Shown here piece after piece: positions 45,525 through 57,864 of a DNA stretch of 64,000 nt (position 1 is its first letter; every line of letters begins with the position of its first letter). The translations under genes and the position numbers were made by a program. The notes below the pieces were generated by a model. It was not told where the DNA came from. It saw nothing but the letters and a program-made list of their open reading frames with translations, and made no database searches. Source of the stretch: Piscicola geometra (taxonomy: Eukaryota > Annelida > Clitellata > Hirudinida > Piscicolidae); NCBI GenBank assembly GCA_943735955.1, contig OX030958.1, forward strand, positions 277,501 to 341,500, read 5' to 3'.

Positions 45525-47932
45525 CATGGTCGGCGATCCTGGGGGGGTCCTGACCCCAGGACCCCCCCACTTTTTTCCAATTTTTTTATTCAAAAATTTC
45601 TATTTTGATATGAGCCATGGCATTAAAGTGAATGTTTATACAGTAATACATTGTGAGTATGTGTAGTTATAATGATAGCTGTCTAAAACAAAAATATTTT
45701 TTGCTTACTTAAATACTCCTTCACCTACTTTTTTTTATCTCTATGGCGTAGGCGGAAATCCTGAGGGAGTCTTGGGGTCCATTTTAACATGGATCCCCTT
45801 CAATTTTTCAAATACAATAATTTCTCTCCTCCTGTCTTAATACATGGATAATCGTCAACCATAGCATGAAACAGAATCTCTCATTCAGTAATGTTTTTGG
45901 GTAAGCGTAGTTATAGTGATAGCTGTCTGAAGCAAAACTATTCTTTTCTTAATCAAATACTCCTCCACCTACTCTTCTTTTTATATTTATGGATTTAAAT
46001 TAATGAATTATACTTATACAAATCAAATTTCTGATTTTTAAATTTTCGCGAGCAAACATTCAGAATGCTTTAAAAAAAAGATTGATTCACTTTTTGTAAG
46101 CAGACAGATTTACATTTTTATAAAAAAATCATTCATATTGTGCTACTTATTTTGCATGGGCGATATTCATAGGGGGTTCTAAGGTCTACTTCAATAACGA
46201 CCCTTTCAATTATTTAGATGAACCAAATTTAGTAAATTTCAAAAGGCTTCGAACATTAACTAAAGTTGTGGTTAAATCAAACTACAAGTTTCATATCGCA
46301 TAACTACCAAAAAGAAATGCTGAGGCTTTTAGCTCATTCTATCGTTAGAAACACATTCTGCACTGTTAATGCCGAATCAAGCCAGTTTGGTGTTGTGGTT
46401 GACGGCACACAAGACTTCAATGGGTTAGAGCAGGAACCGACATACATTCGTTTTTTTTATGAAGCTCTGAATGTTAATGAACAGTTTATAGGTTTATTCA
46501 GCCCACCAGACACGATCGGAAAAACATTATCTACTGTAGAAAAAGATGTTCTGAACAGAATTATGCTACCTATAGAAAAACAAAGAGCTCAGACTTCTGA
46601 CGGCGCTGCTAACATGAACGGCCGATATAATGGTTGTGACGCTATTATCAGCAGTAAGCATCCGCTTGCATTGTTTTTCCACTGTTCTGCACACTGTGCA
46701 AATCTTGTTGCCCAGTACACAGCTGCCGCAAATCCCTTTGTGAGCAATTCATTTCAGTTTGTCCAAGAGTTAAGTGCTTGTAAAATCGTTCAGAGAAGGT
46801 CAAGAAGCAGTTAACTGATGCTTTAGTGTCTCATATAATTGACTTGCCTGATGAGCCCTTCTCTTGATCCGACATCCTTATCTAGTTATAGACCTGTATC
46901 TAATCTTTCCTTTCTTTCTAAGGTCCTCGGAAAAGTTACTTTTCAACAATTAATCTTCTATCTAGAAAAATACTCACTACTTCCATCCTCTTAATCTGGT
47001 TTCAGAATTGGCCACTTCACTGAAACTGCTTTACTTATACTCTATAATGACCTTATTTTAACTTCTGATTCTAAGGCATCTACTCTTCTTTTATGCCTTG
47101 ATTTTTCATCTGCTTTTGATACTGTCGATCATACTCTTTTACTAATTGCAGCCGCTGATTCAGTTGTGCGAGAACTGCCTAGCATACGATCAGATGAACA
47201 GTTAAACGCCATTTTCAGAAATGTCAACAGTATGGTTTTGGCAAATGATCTCGAGCCGATTGTTGTACCTCGGGTGCGAAAGCCGCCACAAAAGTATTGT
47301 GGGCTGGGCCCAGCTTATGTAGCAACAACACCAGAGGAACATTATTGAACAGCATATTACGCTGCCATAGACATTGCAATCATGCAACTTACAGAAATAT
47401 TTAATCGAGATTCTCTTGGTTTGCGTTCATACTTGCAGCTGGAGACAATTTTGCTAACTGGTGAAGTGAACCATGATATTTGCAAGCAGTATCATGAGTT
47501 AAATGCAACTAGTCTTTGTCCACAGTTAGCTATGTTCAAAGAGCAGAATTAATACAGAACTTTAGCTTGAAAACGCTGAGGCTAAAGCCTAAATTTTCGA
47601 TTTGGTTTTTGGGGGGGAGGGGGTTTCATCAAAAGTACCAATACTAAATATTCATGAAATAGCCTAGTGGACCCTATTCCAAGTGGACGTAACAAATTTC
47701 CAATTTTTCGATTTTTTGCCTACTTATAGTGGCAATAAAAAAGTATTTTTATTGAGTATCGAACTTTTTTTAAATGTTTGGCGATAAAAATATTAATAGT
47801 TGATACAAAAAGAATTAGCAATACAGCAAATAATATTAAATATTATCGCTGGTAATGTATTGTCCGATACCGGTTCTTTGATTCCAACCCTGGAGAGGAC
47901 CCCCCAAGATTTTCCGCAGATCTCCGCCCCTG
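45525..47932 (+). mobile_element. hAT transposon, ZMYM1-like (DUF4371) type, with target duplication
   Basis: Ends are CATGGTCGGCGATCCTGG and, reversed, CAGGGGCGGAGATCTGCGG. Flanks CTCTGTAC and CTCTGCAC (45517-45524, 47933-47940) match 7 of 8, an aged duplication inside the minisatellite. The transposase is readable in order: YQKEMLRLLAHSIVR, EQFIGLFSPPDT, AQTSDGAANMNGRYNGC, PLALFFHCSAHCANLV, a LINE insertion, then RVRKPPQKYCG, AIDIAIMQLTEIFNRDSLG, ETILLTGEVNHDICKQY. A TGA after PEEHY and frameshifts inactivate it; the usual catalytic SDGAANMxGxYNG block is kept. The first 700 bp hold about 2.5 tandem copies of a 220-bp terminal segment. Confidence 0.9.
46850..47148 (+). mobile_element. LINE family A reverse transcriptase fragment nested in the hAT
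   Basis: It reads SSYRPVSNLSFLSKVLGKV, IFYLEKYSLLPSS, a stop, SGFRIGHFTETAL and LLLCLDFSSAFDTVDHTLLL, matching 58607-58860 of the long copy. It separates the N- and C-terminal halves of the hAT transposase. Confidence 0.85.
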
Positions 47933-48085
47933 CTCTGCACCCAATCACCTTCCAACCAATCTCTCTGCACTTAATTCACTCGCAAGTATTATCCCTTCAG
48001 CCAATCAACCTCAAGCACCCTCTATGCACTTAATCTACTCTCAAATATCTTCTTTGTGCCCATTCAATCTTCAACTCTCTTTTTT
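47933..48085. repeat. Decayed minisatellite units right of the hAT insertion
   Basis: Continuation of the diverged 31-bp units (CACCCAATCACCTTCCAACC, CCAATCAACCTCAAGCACCC). Confidence 0.65.
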
Positions 48086-48322
48086 TGACCGAATCATTTT
48101 TCCACTGTTTTTATCTAAATTTGTAAGTCTTTTAATTAAATAATTTGGTCCTATTTTGAAAAAAAATGTTTTGCGCTCAAAATATTGTTTTTCTACAGTA
48201 TTTCTTTTTGAACATAATGAAGTATGTGAGTCATAATTCCTTTTTTCCCCAAGAAAAATAAACTTTCATAAATTTTCATAGTAAGCTCGTTTAATGAAGA
48301 TAAATTCCAAAAACATAAACAG

Positions 48323-48426
48323 ACGATTTCGCGGAAAGAAAGAGAAATGGAGGAAGTCAGAGGCGAGGGAGAGAGGTCGAGGCAGCAACTCGAAGCGACC
48401 ATCGAGGCTCTCAAGCACCAGCGTCG
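48323..48426 (+). CDS. Coiled-coil exon 1 (candidate) of a large host gene
   Basis: Between an AG at 48321 and a GT at 48427 one frame is open: TISRKEREMEEVRGEGERS followed by RQQLEATIEALKHQRR. Composition (Glu, Arg, Gln, Leu heptads) is typical coiled coil and the DNA is much richer in GC than its flanks. The donor GTAGTG is weak. Five similar segments follow on the same strand up to the window edge; together they suggest one long coiled-coil protein, perhaps cytoskeletal or centrosomal, which I could not identify. The minus-strand ORFs here are shadows. Confidence 0.55.
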
Positions 48427-48661
48427 GTAGTGCATCATCAGCATTAAGCGCGGTGGCCCATACCAGATGATTCAAACGTCCAAAAAACATCATTTTAAAA
48501 AAATGTTTTTGGCTCGTAGCTTTGACATGAACTTTAAGAACTATAATGTCTACGTTGGAAATCCTCTTAAACAACTTTCAATAATATAGTAATTAGAGTA
48601 ATGACTTTTTTGTAACCTCCTGTTCCCGGGTCATAACTTAATGAATAATCCTACAAAAGTA

Positions 48662-48727
48662 ATACAATACAATACAATACAACGATGAGTGTTATTAACG
48701 TGGCGTAAACACGGACGGGCTTCAAGT
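48662..48727 (-). mobile_element. Solo LINE 3' end with (TTGTA)n tail
   Basis: Near-identical to 27243-27312: on the minus strand CTTGAAGCCCGTCCGTG, GTTTACGCCACGTTAATAAC, then TTGTA repeats. It is a severely 5'-truncated copy of the family B LINE. Confidence 0.7.
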
Positions 48728-49077
48728 AATTAAGAAATTGTTAATTATATTTTTTTGAAAAAGTATACTTATTAATTTTTATATATGCCTATTTAGATTC
48801 ATAAATTTTCATATTTTTGTTAATTTTATTTTTTCCCCGTTTCATATATCGATGAAAATGTGCTCAAAAAGATTGAAAATGAATATATTTTAATTGATTC
48901 GTGAAAAAAATCTTTCACCACACGAAATCTTTCAAATAGTTATCGTAAAATACCAATTTCTTCGTACGTTTTTAAATAATTGTTTTTTCAAATGTACGAA
49001 ATTATAGATATTTTTTCAACTAATTACAAAAAATTTTAAATCGAGAAATATTGAAGTTCTTTGCAATATTAGTGTGA
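48728..49077. other. AT-rich intronic or intergenic sequence
   Basis: Nothing recognised. Confidence 0.4.
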
Positions 49078-49141
49078 TGAACTTGCTCTTGAACTCTTGA
49101 ATTTGAAGAAAGAGCGCTATAGAAATTGATTTGATTGATTG
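49078..49141 (+). mobile_element. Solo LINE family A 3' tail
   Basis: It contains GAAAGAGCGCTATAGAAATT and then (TTGA)n, the 3' end of family A without coding sequence. Confidence 0.75.
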
Positions 49142-50411
49142 CTTCTTTTTGAATAAAACACAATATAATAGTTTTCGTTTAAAGATATTTAGAAAAAAGT
49201 AAATAAAATCTATGATGAAAAATTTGAAGTGAAAAAGAATAATTCTGCTAAATTAGTTGAAGAATTTCCCGTTATTTTGCTTGAATGCTAGCGAAATCTA
49301 ATTTAATAATAATTTTATTATGATTTTGTTATTTTTTAAAAGTTCTAAAATAATATGACTACTTAGAAAAACTCAGTTACGAGAATTGTTATTTTTCTCC
49401 ATACTTACCACCTAAATTACATTCTAGTTTTTTAAATTCATGTACGAACTAAGAGTCTAAAGAAATTATTTTTGAGGAAAATGATGATGTACGAAAATTA
49501 AGGATGTAGGAAATATCTGGTTTTATACGCTACATACTATTTCAAAGATTTTTCGTGGTGAAGACCCTTTTTGAGAATTAGATTAAAATCTAATAAAGTT
49601 GATATTTACTTTTTTCTCATTTTTTATTTTTGTTTAATTATATTATCATTAAATAGTTATTCAAAGCAATAAACAAAGCACAATATTTTTTCAATAAGCT
49701 TGATTTATTTAAATAAAACACAATTTAATAGCTTTTGATAACCCTTTTGATAAAAATCCAATAAAATCTATTATACAAAATAAAAAGTTAAGGGAAAAAG
49801 AATAATTTTCAAAATGTACTAAATTAGTGGTATTCTTTCATCTAATTACAGTGAATTGTAAATCGATAAAATTTGAAATGCTCAACGTGCAGAAAACGTA
49901 AATACGAAGAACCTACACAAATGACAAACTTTTTTTTTCACAGACAAGACATTATGATAAATATTTTTTGGAAAACGTATTAATAGTTTTAGAACCATAA
50001 TTCGATGAGCTACGTGTAGATATAGGTGAGCATTGTGACGCAAAATGACGTCATAGACATCATAATCACGACACACCTGTTAGTATTTTGTGAACACGGT
50101 GAACATTAATATGATTTACGGAGACCTCATTCCTAAAGACGCCATCCTATTTCTGTTGAGATCTCATCCTCTGGAGACTTCATCTTGTAGAAATTTAACT
50201 GAAAAACTTTCAATATCAATCAATGAAATAGATGAAAAATTTGCCGTCGCTCTAGGGTTAGGAGCTGTTTCGACCATGATCTATTTTAGAAATTCTATTG
50301 TGTTCCTAATCCGGACACTATCTTAGTTTCAATTTTTAATTATCAAAACGAGAGTTCTATTTAAACTTATCCAATTTAGATAAACTCAATAATTCTTCAT
50401 CATCAAACTTG
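49142..50411. other. AT-rich sequence without recognised genes
   Basis: A 78-codon ORF at 50090-50326 (with PKDAILFLLRSHPLETSSC) is less AT-rich than its surroundings but has no family match or splice support, so it is not called. Confidence 0.35.
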
Positions 50412-50500
50412 GGCGGTGGATTAGCTTAGCGGTCAAACGCTTGGCATTCGTCTCACCAGCGTGGGTTCGATTCCTACCGTTGCCTAAGTGCGTCTATGCT
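50412..50500 (+). repeat. tRNA-like SINE head (subfamily C)
   Basis: It holds a box A match TAGCTTAGCGGT and a perfect box B GGTTCGATTCC. The first and last seven bases (GGCGGTG and CGTTGCC) can pair with wobbles like an acceptor stem. The anticodon arm is not convincing and non-tRNA sequence continues downstream, so this is a SINE head rather than a working tRNA gene. Confidence 0.6.
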
Positions 50501-50942
50501 CCAGAGAAGCCCTGCACTTTATGGAAAGAAGAAGAACAACATTGCCCTTTCAACAGGATTTTCAGGCCATAGATCCACATATAAAACTTCAGCTTTTTTG
50601 AAGATATCATCTAGTTAACGCAAATTAATTTTTAAAACCGGTTTTTCAAAACTTCTTTCCCCAGAATAATTTTGAACAAGTATCATAGTATATTCATGGG
50701 CAAAAACAATCGATTGGCTTTTCAATCATTCACAGCTTCAAATATTTTTTCCAGCTTGGACCATCTAAAAATACAAATATGAGTATTAGCTGGGGAGTCA
50801 GGGGGAGTCTAAACCCGAACCCCAGCTTAATTGAACATTTTTAGGGGGGTTGACAATATGTCCAAGGCCCAACACCCCTTTCAATTTTCACCTTTAGTAA
50901 TTATTTTAGTTTATGCATATTTTATAAAAAAATCATTTAAAA
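50501..50942. other. SINE tail and hAT-terminal-like sequence
   Basis: 50790-50890 (GGGGAGTCAGGGGGAGTC, CACCCCTTTCAATTTTCACC) resembles the terminal repeat zone of the hAT at 45525. No gene. Confidence 0.4.
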
Positions 50943-52128
50943 CAGGGAAGAGCGGGGCAAGATGCCCAAGCGGAGACAAGATATGCATAGTGTTTTTTTG
51001 AATACAAATTTTAGTTTATTTTTTTTTAAATCACTTCTTCCTATTTTTTATTTCGTTTGTAGCCACTAAAAGCCAAAATTTGTTTTTTGATTGTTAGTTT
51101 GGTTAGTTAGTTTTTTCTTAATGTTTTTTATGCTTTTAAATATATTTATAATTAATTTCTTTTTCTAAACACGTTTATCAATTACAGCAAAAATAATTTA
51201 TAGTTTATAATTGATAACATCTTATTTTTAAATAGGTTTTGAATATACAAAACTGGCGGGGCAAGACGCCCACATCTGATCTCATTCTAAATGTCAATTA
51301 CTTCAGGTTTTCATAGATATAAGAAGAAAACCAATCAGGGAAGTTTTGGTATTAAAGCTTTGAAGAATGCTGTTAATGGCATAATTGAAAGAAAAATGAG
51401 CAAAATGGAAGCAGAAGTCAAATATAAAGTTCTATGAAAAACGATCACAAGGCACATCAGAAGAGGACAAGTAAAAAGCCTGGGTAGCTTGGCAGATATT
51501 TGTGTTCATTAGGCTGTTCTCTCGAAACAGCTTCGGTTCAACACACAATAAAAATAAAACAAATGCTATGTGGATTTGCAACAACGGAATTTCAAAAACT
51601 GCATTTCAAATTGGCGAAAAAACAGGCGTCGCACATCCTCACAGCAAAATACATGAAAGCTGGAAAAGGAGGCTTATTTGAAGAGGCACCCAGAAAGATA
51701 TATCAAGCGTCCAGAGCCAACCAGTGTAGGACGTGCCATTGGATTTCATAACCTAAGTGTTGACAGGTTTTTCAGCATTTTTACAAAATTGCTTATGAAA
51801 ATGTAATAGATGCAAAGAGAATATGATAGATATTTGTGTATTCCGTTTTTCAATATTTTCAAATGTTTAAAAATAAAGTGCAAAAAATAGCTGCTAGATG
51901 GCCGTCTTGTCCCGCTAGCGGTGTAAGACGCCTGATTATTCATTTCAAGAGAATACTTTTTCAACCTAGATGTAGAATTTTTTCACCCTAATGTAGGGTG
52001 AAAAAATAGAAAGAATTTTGAATATAGCTAAGATATTAAAGTATTTAATGCCACAAATTTTGTTATTTATTTCTTAGAAGCAGTATTAAAAATTCCTTAA
52101 CATAGGCATCTTGCCCTGCTCTTCTCTA
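50943..52128 (+). mobile_element. Pogo-like element lacking the DDE domain
   Basis: Ends CAGGGAAGAGCGGGGCAAGA and, reversed, TAGAGAAGAGCAGGGCAAGA form inverted repeats. Inside is a broken pogo/Tigger N-terminus: RYKKKTNQGSFGIKALKNAV (psq-type helix-turn-helix), KTITRHIRRGQ, then the CENP-B-type part with RHPERYIKRPEPTSVGRAIG and FHNLSVDRFF. The catalytic DDE domain that should follow is absent, and AT-rich sequence leads to the right end. Extra copies of GGGGCAAGACGCC lie inside. The TA duplication is not clear. Confidence 0.8.
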
Positions 52129-52229
52129 ATTTTATTTTTGTCTTTTTTTAATTAATTTTTTAATAGTATTATGTATTCAATGATTTTTCACACAATCAAT
52201 AATTCTCGTGTATTTGTTAAGTGACTGAG

Positions 52230-52319
52230 TGTGAAGAGAGAGTTGAGCATGAGAGGAAGGAGGGCCTGCGCATAGCAAGAGAAAGCCTCATGCAGCAACA
52301 CGCCCTTTTCAACGCCAAG
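52230..52319 (+). CDS. Coiled-coil exon 2 (candidate)
   Basis: Thirty codons between AG and a good donor (AAG/GTACTT): CEERVEHERKEGLRIARESL then MQQHALFNAK. It is in phase 0 at both ends, GC-rich against an AT-rich background, and coiled coil like the other exon candidates on this strand. No start or stop codon inside, as expected of an internal exon. Confidence 0.6.
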
Positions 52320-52431
52320 GTACTTTCATCTATCTACCTATTTTTCTTTTTTTGTTTATGATATTAAATTCATTTAATTTTTACACTGAAAAATAAAATA
52401 AGGTCGCTTAAATAGTGTAATTTTCGTAGTT

Positions 52432-52927
<496 letters not shown>

Positions 52928-53029
52928 TATATATATAGGTAATAAAAACTATAATAGCAATACTCATTTATAATATTTATAATTAAAAAATATTAATAAA
53001 AAGAATAACGAATGGAGAAAGAAAAAGAA

Positions 53030-54155
53030 CAACAGTAATAATAATGATAATAATATTAGAAAAAAATATGATTAAAATAATGATAATAATGATAATAATA
53101 AATATAATAAACAATATATTTGTTATAATAATTATAAAAATAATAATTATTATAATAATTATAATAATAATTATACTTATTATAATAATTATAATTATAA
53201 TTATAATAAAAGAACGAAAAAGAACAACAGTAATAATAATGATAATAATATTAGAAAAAAATTGATTAAAATAATGATAATAATGATAATAATAAATATA
53301 ATAAACACTATATTCATTATAATAATTATGAAAATAATAATTCTTATAATAATTATAATAATAATTATACTTATTATAATAATTATAATTATAATTATAA
53401 TAAAAGAACGAAAAAGAACAACAGTAATAATAATGATAATAATGATAATAATAAATATAATAAACACTATATTTATTTTAATAACTATAAAAATAATTAT
53501 TATTATAATAATTATAATAATTATTATAATTATTATACTTATTATAATTATAATTATTAAAATATTAATTATAATTATAATTATAAGAATTATTATTTAA
53601 AAAAAAAATAATAATAATAATAATAAAAATAATAATAATACTAATTATTATTATTATTATAATTATAATAATAATTATAATAATAATAATTATTATAATA
53701 ATTATTATTATTATTAATATAACAGTAACATGATAATAATTATAATAATAATTATAATATTAATTATATTAATAACTATAATAAGAATTATACAAATAAT
53801 TATAATAATAATTATAATAATACTTATATTAATAATTATAATAATAATTATAATAATAATTATAATAATAATTATAATAATAATTATAATAATAATTATA
53901 ATAATAATTATAATAATAATTATAATAATAATTATAATATAAATTATAATAATAGGTATAATAATAATTATAATTTTAATGAAAATTATTATAATGATAA
54001 TTATTATAATTATAATAAAAATTATTATAATTATAATAAAAATTATTATAATTATAATTAAAAATTAATATAAATATAATAACAATTATTATAATTATAA
54101 TTATTATTATAATTATTATAATTATTATAATAAAATAATATAATAAATAATTATA
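53030..54155. repeat. Long (TAA/ATT)-rich microsatellite
   Basis: Mixed ATA, ATT and TAA units over about 1.1 kb with a 185-bp internal duplication: the sequence around AAAGAACGAAAAAGAACAAC occurs near 53020, 53210 and 53405. It ends at the 5' edge of a LINE. Confidence 0.95.
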
Positions 54156-54161
54156 ATATTA

Positions 54162-55915
54162 AGCCTGCCTGCTTCAGTGGGTGCATGGAGCTTAGAGCAC
54201 AGCTCAACAAGCAGGCCGTTATCTTCACGCACCAAACAAATACAAAAAGGTGGAGATTCCAGTTCTTCGTATTGCAAGCTGGAACGTACGTACTATGCGC
54301 ACTGGACTGAGTGATGACCTTCATGAGATTAAAGACCTTCGCAAGACTGCAGTCATTGATCGTGAGCTGCACAGACTAAACGTTGACGTTGCAGCCCTAC
54401 AGGAAACGCGTCTTCCAGAGTCTGGATCTTTGAGGGAGGAACAATACACGTTCTTTTGGCAGGGAAAGGAGAAGAGGAGACCAGGGAACACGGAGTCGGC
54501 TTCGCCATCAAGAACACCCTGCTTTGCATGTCCGAACCTCCTTCCCGCGGCACAGAGAGAATCCTCACTCTACGCCTTCTCACAGCATCTGGCTTTGCTA
54601 ATCTTTTGTGCATCTATGCACCTACCATGCAGGCCAGTGTCGAGACTATAGATCAATTCTACGAACAACTAAACAGCGTTGTTGCCGCAATTCATCCGAA
54701 TAATTAACAATAACGGCCAAAGCTTCTCGAAATCTGTTGCTACAACAACCTGTGTGTGACAAACACGTACTTTGAAAAAATGCATGTCACAAAGTGTCTT
54801 GGAGACATCCAAGATGAAATCATTGGCATAGCTGGACTTGATAATCACCTGGCAAAACTCCCTGATTGCTTCGAAGATAAAGTCATGGAGAGCTGGATTT
54901 TGATCCGACCATGGACGAACTCAGCAAAGCTATTGATGCCTTAAAGAGTGGAAAAGCACCAGGAGACGATGGCATCCCACCAAAAATCTTCAAATGCGGT
55001 AAACCGTCTTTACTAGAGCCACTCTAAAAGCTCCTTTGCCTATGTTGGAGAGAAGGTAGAGTTCCACAGGACATGCGCAATGCCAAGATTGTCACCCTGT
55101 ATAGCGCAGCGTTAACCTGTTTTCCAGCGCCTGCACAATATTTTTTAACGATCAGCACAACGAAGTCATCAGCCAGCATCTGGGAAGCCCTACGTTGAGC
55201 CTAACATCACGGTCAATGGACAAAGTGGACCGGTTCACCTACCTAGGCAGTACATTATCTCAGAGTGTCACTATCGATGACGAGGTGAATATCAGGATTG
55301 CTGATGATGCGGCCCTGGTGTCACACACGGAGAAACACCTTCAGCAGCTGATGAATCGCTTTGCTCAGGCTTGCAGGGAATTCGGTCTGACCATCAGTAT
55401 CAAGAAAATCAACATCATGTGTCGAGACATTCCTGTTCCACCTTCAATCACAATCAACAATCAGGTGCTGGAGGCCACTGACAAGTTCACATACTTGGGT
55501 TCCGTCATTACTAGCAGCCTTTTCCTCGACATTGAGATTGACAAGAGGTTCGCCAAAGCAGCCAGCGTCATGGCCAGATTGAGCAAACGTGTATGGACTA
55601 ACAACCAACTGACACTAAACACCAAGCTCAAAGTGTACCAGGCATGCGTTCTCAGCACCCTGTTGTATGGCAGCGAAACCTGGACCACCTATGCCAGGCA
55701 AAAAGATCGTCTCGAAAGCTTTCATCTTCGCTGTCTCCGACGCATCCTTGGCATAACATGGCAAGAAAAAGTCACCAACACAATCGTACTCAATCAAGCC
55801 AACTCACTCAGCATACACCTCCTTCTATGCCAAAGACGTCTACGCTGGCTGGGTCACGTGCATCCTATATGGCACTACAGGGCACCGTCCAGTTGGTTGC
55901 CCGCAACTACTATAA
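54162..55915 (+). mobile_element. LINE with APE endonuclease, RTE-X/CFDP2-like, rearranged
   Basis: The endonuclease reads VLRIASWNVRTMRTGLSDDL, NVDVAALQETRLPESGSLRE, GVGFAIKNTLLC, NLLCIYAPTM, with frameshifts. Reverse transcriptase pieces follow: AIDALKSGKAPGDDGIPPKI, REGRVPQDMRNAKIV, a deletion, then DDAALVSHTEKHLQQLMNRF, IKVYQACVLSTLLYGSETW-type sequence and HLRCLRRILGITWQ. A segment with DRFTYLGSTLSQSVTIDDEV precedes ADDAALV, although that motif belongs after it, so parts are out of order. Both sides are bordered by TAA-type repeats. Confidence 0.88.
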
Positions 55916-56030
55916 TAATAATAATAATATTTTTTAAAAAATATTATTATTATTAATTAATATTATATACAGTTTTTTTTTCATTCCATAATAATAATAA
56001 TGTTTTGATAATAATAATAATAAACATTTT
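55905..56030. repeat. (TAA/ATT)n after the LINE
   Basis: Short AT microsatellite, probably grown from the LINE tail. Confidence 0.9.
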
Positions 56031-56063
56031 ACGAACTGCTTCTATGTAATAGACTCGTTCTAG

Positions 56064-56225
56064 CCCACTCCGACCAGTTGAGCGAGCTGGACGAGTGTGA
56101 GCGGAGGGAGCAGCAGCAAACAGGCGAGAAGCACGCAGAAGAACTGCAGAGACTGCGAGTCCACACCAGCAGGCAACTGCGCTCCCTCAGTCAAGAACAA
56201 CAACAACTCGCCATGCAACACGTGC
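56064..56225 (+). CDS. Coiled-coil exon 3 (candidate)
   Basis: It opens after TTCTAG and reads HSDQLSELDECERREQQQ, TGEKHAEELQRLRVHTSRQL, RSLSQEQQQLAMQHVLSQ; the frame runs on to a TAA at 56248. The 3' splice point is uncertain because no strong donor is present; the segment may end near 56225. The Gln/Glu/Leu-rich coiled coil matches the other candidates. The minus-strand ORF over this region is a shadow. Confidence 0.6.
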
Positions 56226-56365
56226 TGAGTCAACGCATTTGTCTCAAATAAATTAAAAGAGATTAATATTGAAGCGTAGCAAAATCGTAAACTTTCTGGG
56301 AATATTATCGAAAGATAGACTATGGTAGAATTTGAAATGTCATGTCTTGCAATCATCATCCTGAG

Positions 56366-56501
56366 CAACCCAACAGAAACAAAGGGTTCAATCGTTGGAA
56401 AAAAAATTGGAAGAGTTGCTTCAGGAAGGGGAACGAATGAAGAAGAATGAGAAGGAGAAAATGGATGGAGTGATAAAGGAGAAAGAAGCTCTAACCACCA
56501 T
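56366..56501 (+). CDS. Coiled-coil exon 4 (candidate)
   Basis: It follows AG at 56364 (or 56375) and reads QQKQRVQSLEKKLEELLQEG, ERMKKNEKEKMDGVIKEKEA, LTT up to a possible donor GTAATT at 56502. Strong heptad pattern. It is only about 140 bp after exon 3, so the intron would be short. Confidence 0.6.
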
Positions 56502-56509
56502 GTAATTAA

Positions 56510-57085
56510 ACACCCTACAATTCCGATATATTCTCACACTTTTAAATAACCCATTAGCAAAAATTAAGTAAATGATTAGGGTTAGGGATTAAATTAATAG
56601 ATATTTTCATTTACATTCTGTGATGAATCTCGAAATGTAATTCGTTTTTACACATCATCCTCCATTTTTTCATACTTCATCAAAAGTATTGCTCTATAAC
56701 AGTGAATTCTTTCAATATAAGTTGAATTTTTATAGATATGGAATATTCTTTAATTTTAATATCATTTCTTGTTATATATGAAAATAATCAGGTAAATATC
56801 ATAAAATGATTTTAGAGTGTTTTTTGACAGCATGTCATGGGCGTATCCAGCTGCCCCCCTCTTATAACTGGAAAAATTTCACTAAATAGAAAGACGTTAA
56901 AAACAGATATTATCATCAATTGTTTATTGTGCCATTTTTTCTGGTTCACATATTAGAGCACGTGTCAAACTCATGGCCCGTCATGTCATTTAAGCCTTAA
57001 ACACCAACACGGGTTGATTCGACCCATACCATTATTCAATCGCTCACTTTAATTGTGAAGTTATTTTGTTGTAATTTCATGACTT
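56510..57085. other. AT-rich intron-like sequence
   Basis: It contains TTAGGGTTAGGG near 56577 and a phrase (GTCAAACTCATGGCCCG near 56965) resembling a hAT terminus. No gene. Confidence 0.4.
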
Positions 57086-57089
57086 TTTC

Positions 57090-57175
57090 TACGTAATGTA
57101 TATGATGAAGTGTTTCACGAAGTGTGTCTCTGTTTCATGCTTTGACGCATTATAAATAAATAAATATTTTCATTT
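57090..57175 (+). repeat. Decayed SINE 3' part
   Basis: TGTATATGATGAAGTGTTTCACGA followed by a GCATTATAAATAAATAAAT tail matches the core and tail of the subfamily A SINE. Confidence 0.5.
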
Positions 57176-57654
57176 CATAAACTAAGATTGAAAACGTGCC
57201 GTGATATTTCTGATTCCATTTTTGTTTTCGGCTCAAAAAATTCTTCAAAACACACTAACTGACATATAAAATATAAAATGAGACTTTCAAAAATCTTGTC
57301 GACCAATGTAATTGTTTTTAAAATGTACGAAAAGACGAATATTTTTTCAACTAATTCGAAAATATTATAAATTTTTGAATATTGAAGTTCTTTGCTCATT
57401 AGTCTTTCTATTCTCAATCAAAATAATATTGAAATTTAGTTACGTGTATTATTGTTGTTTGCCATAATTAACAACATAGACATCAAGTTTTAAAATGTAT
57501 TTCCAAACTAAGGGCCAAAAAATTTTTATAATGGAAAATTGATAGTGTATCAACAATTTTTTAGTTTACGGTAAATGTATTGTTAAAGTGCCTGTTGGTT
57601 GATTAACTTCATTCGTTTATGACCATGGTGTGATTGTGAGTGCACGACTTCTAA

Positions 57655-57848
57655 TAAAAATAAAATGTCAGTTTTGTATAGCGCCCATGCACGCAACTGA
57701 AGCGCCACTCACACGACATAAGTCGTGAAACACCGCATCATATACACTAGGTATATGATAGCTCACGGTTGGCTGTACAGGGATTTGAACTGGCGACCTT
57801 TAAGTTGCAGGTCTAACGACTTACCATCTAAGCCAACCCGCTCGCCAG
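57655..57848 (-). repeat. tRNA-derived SINE, subfamily A, copy 1
   Basis: On the minus strand: head GCGGGTTGGCTTAGATGG with box A TGGCTTAGATGG, box B CAGTTCAAATCCC, the palindromic core ATCATATAC-CTAGT-GTATATGAT, and a 3' end GTGAGTGGCGCTTCAG to GGGCGCTATACAAAAC plus an AT tail. Flanking CGACT is a possible target duplication. Confidence 0.85.
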
Positions 57849-57864
57849 CGACTATTTCGCAAGT

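Noticed and set aside
50090..50326. A 78-codon ORF as a possible gene
   Set aside because: No family, no splice support and no relation to the neighbouring coiled-coil exons.
50412..50500. A functional tRNA gene
   Set aside because: Box A and B are good, but the anticodon arm is poor and SINE-like sequence continues downstream.
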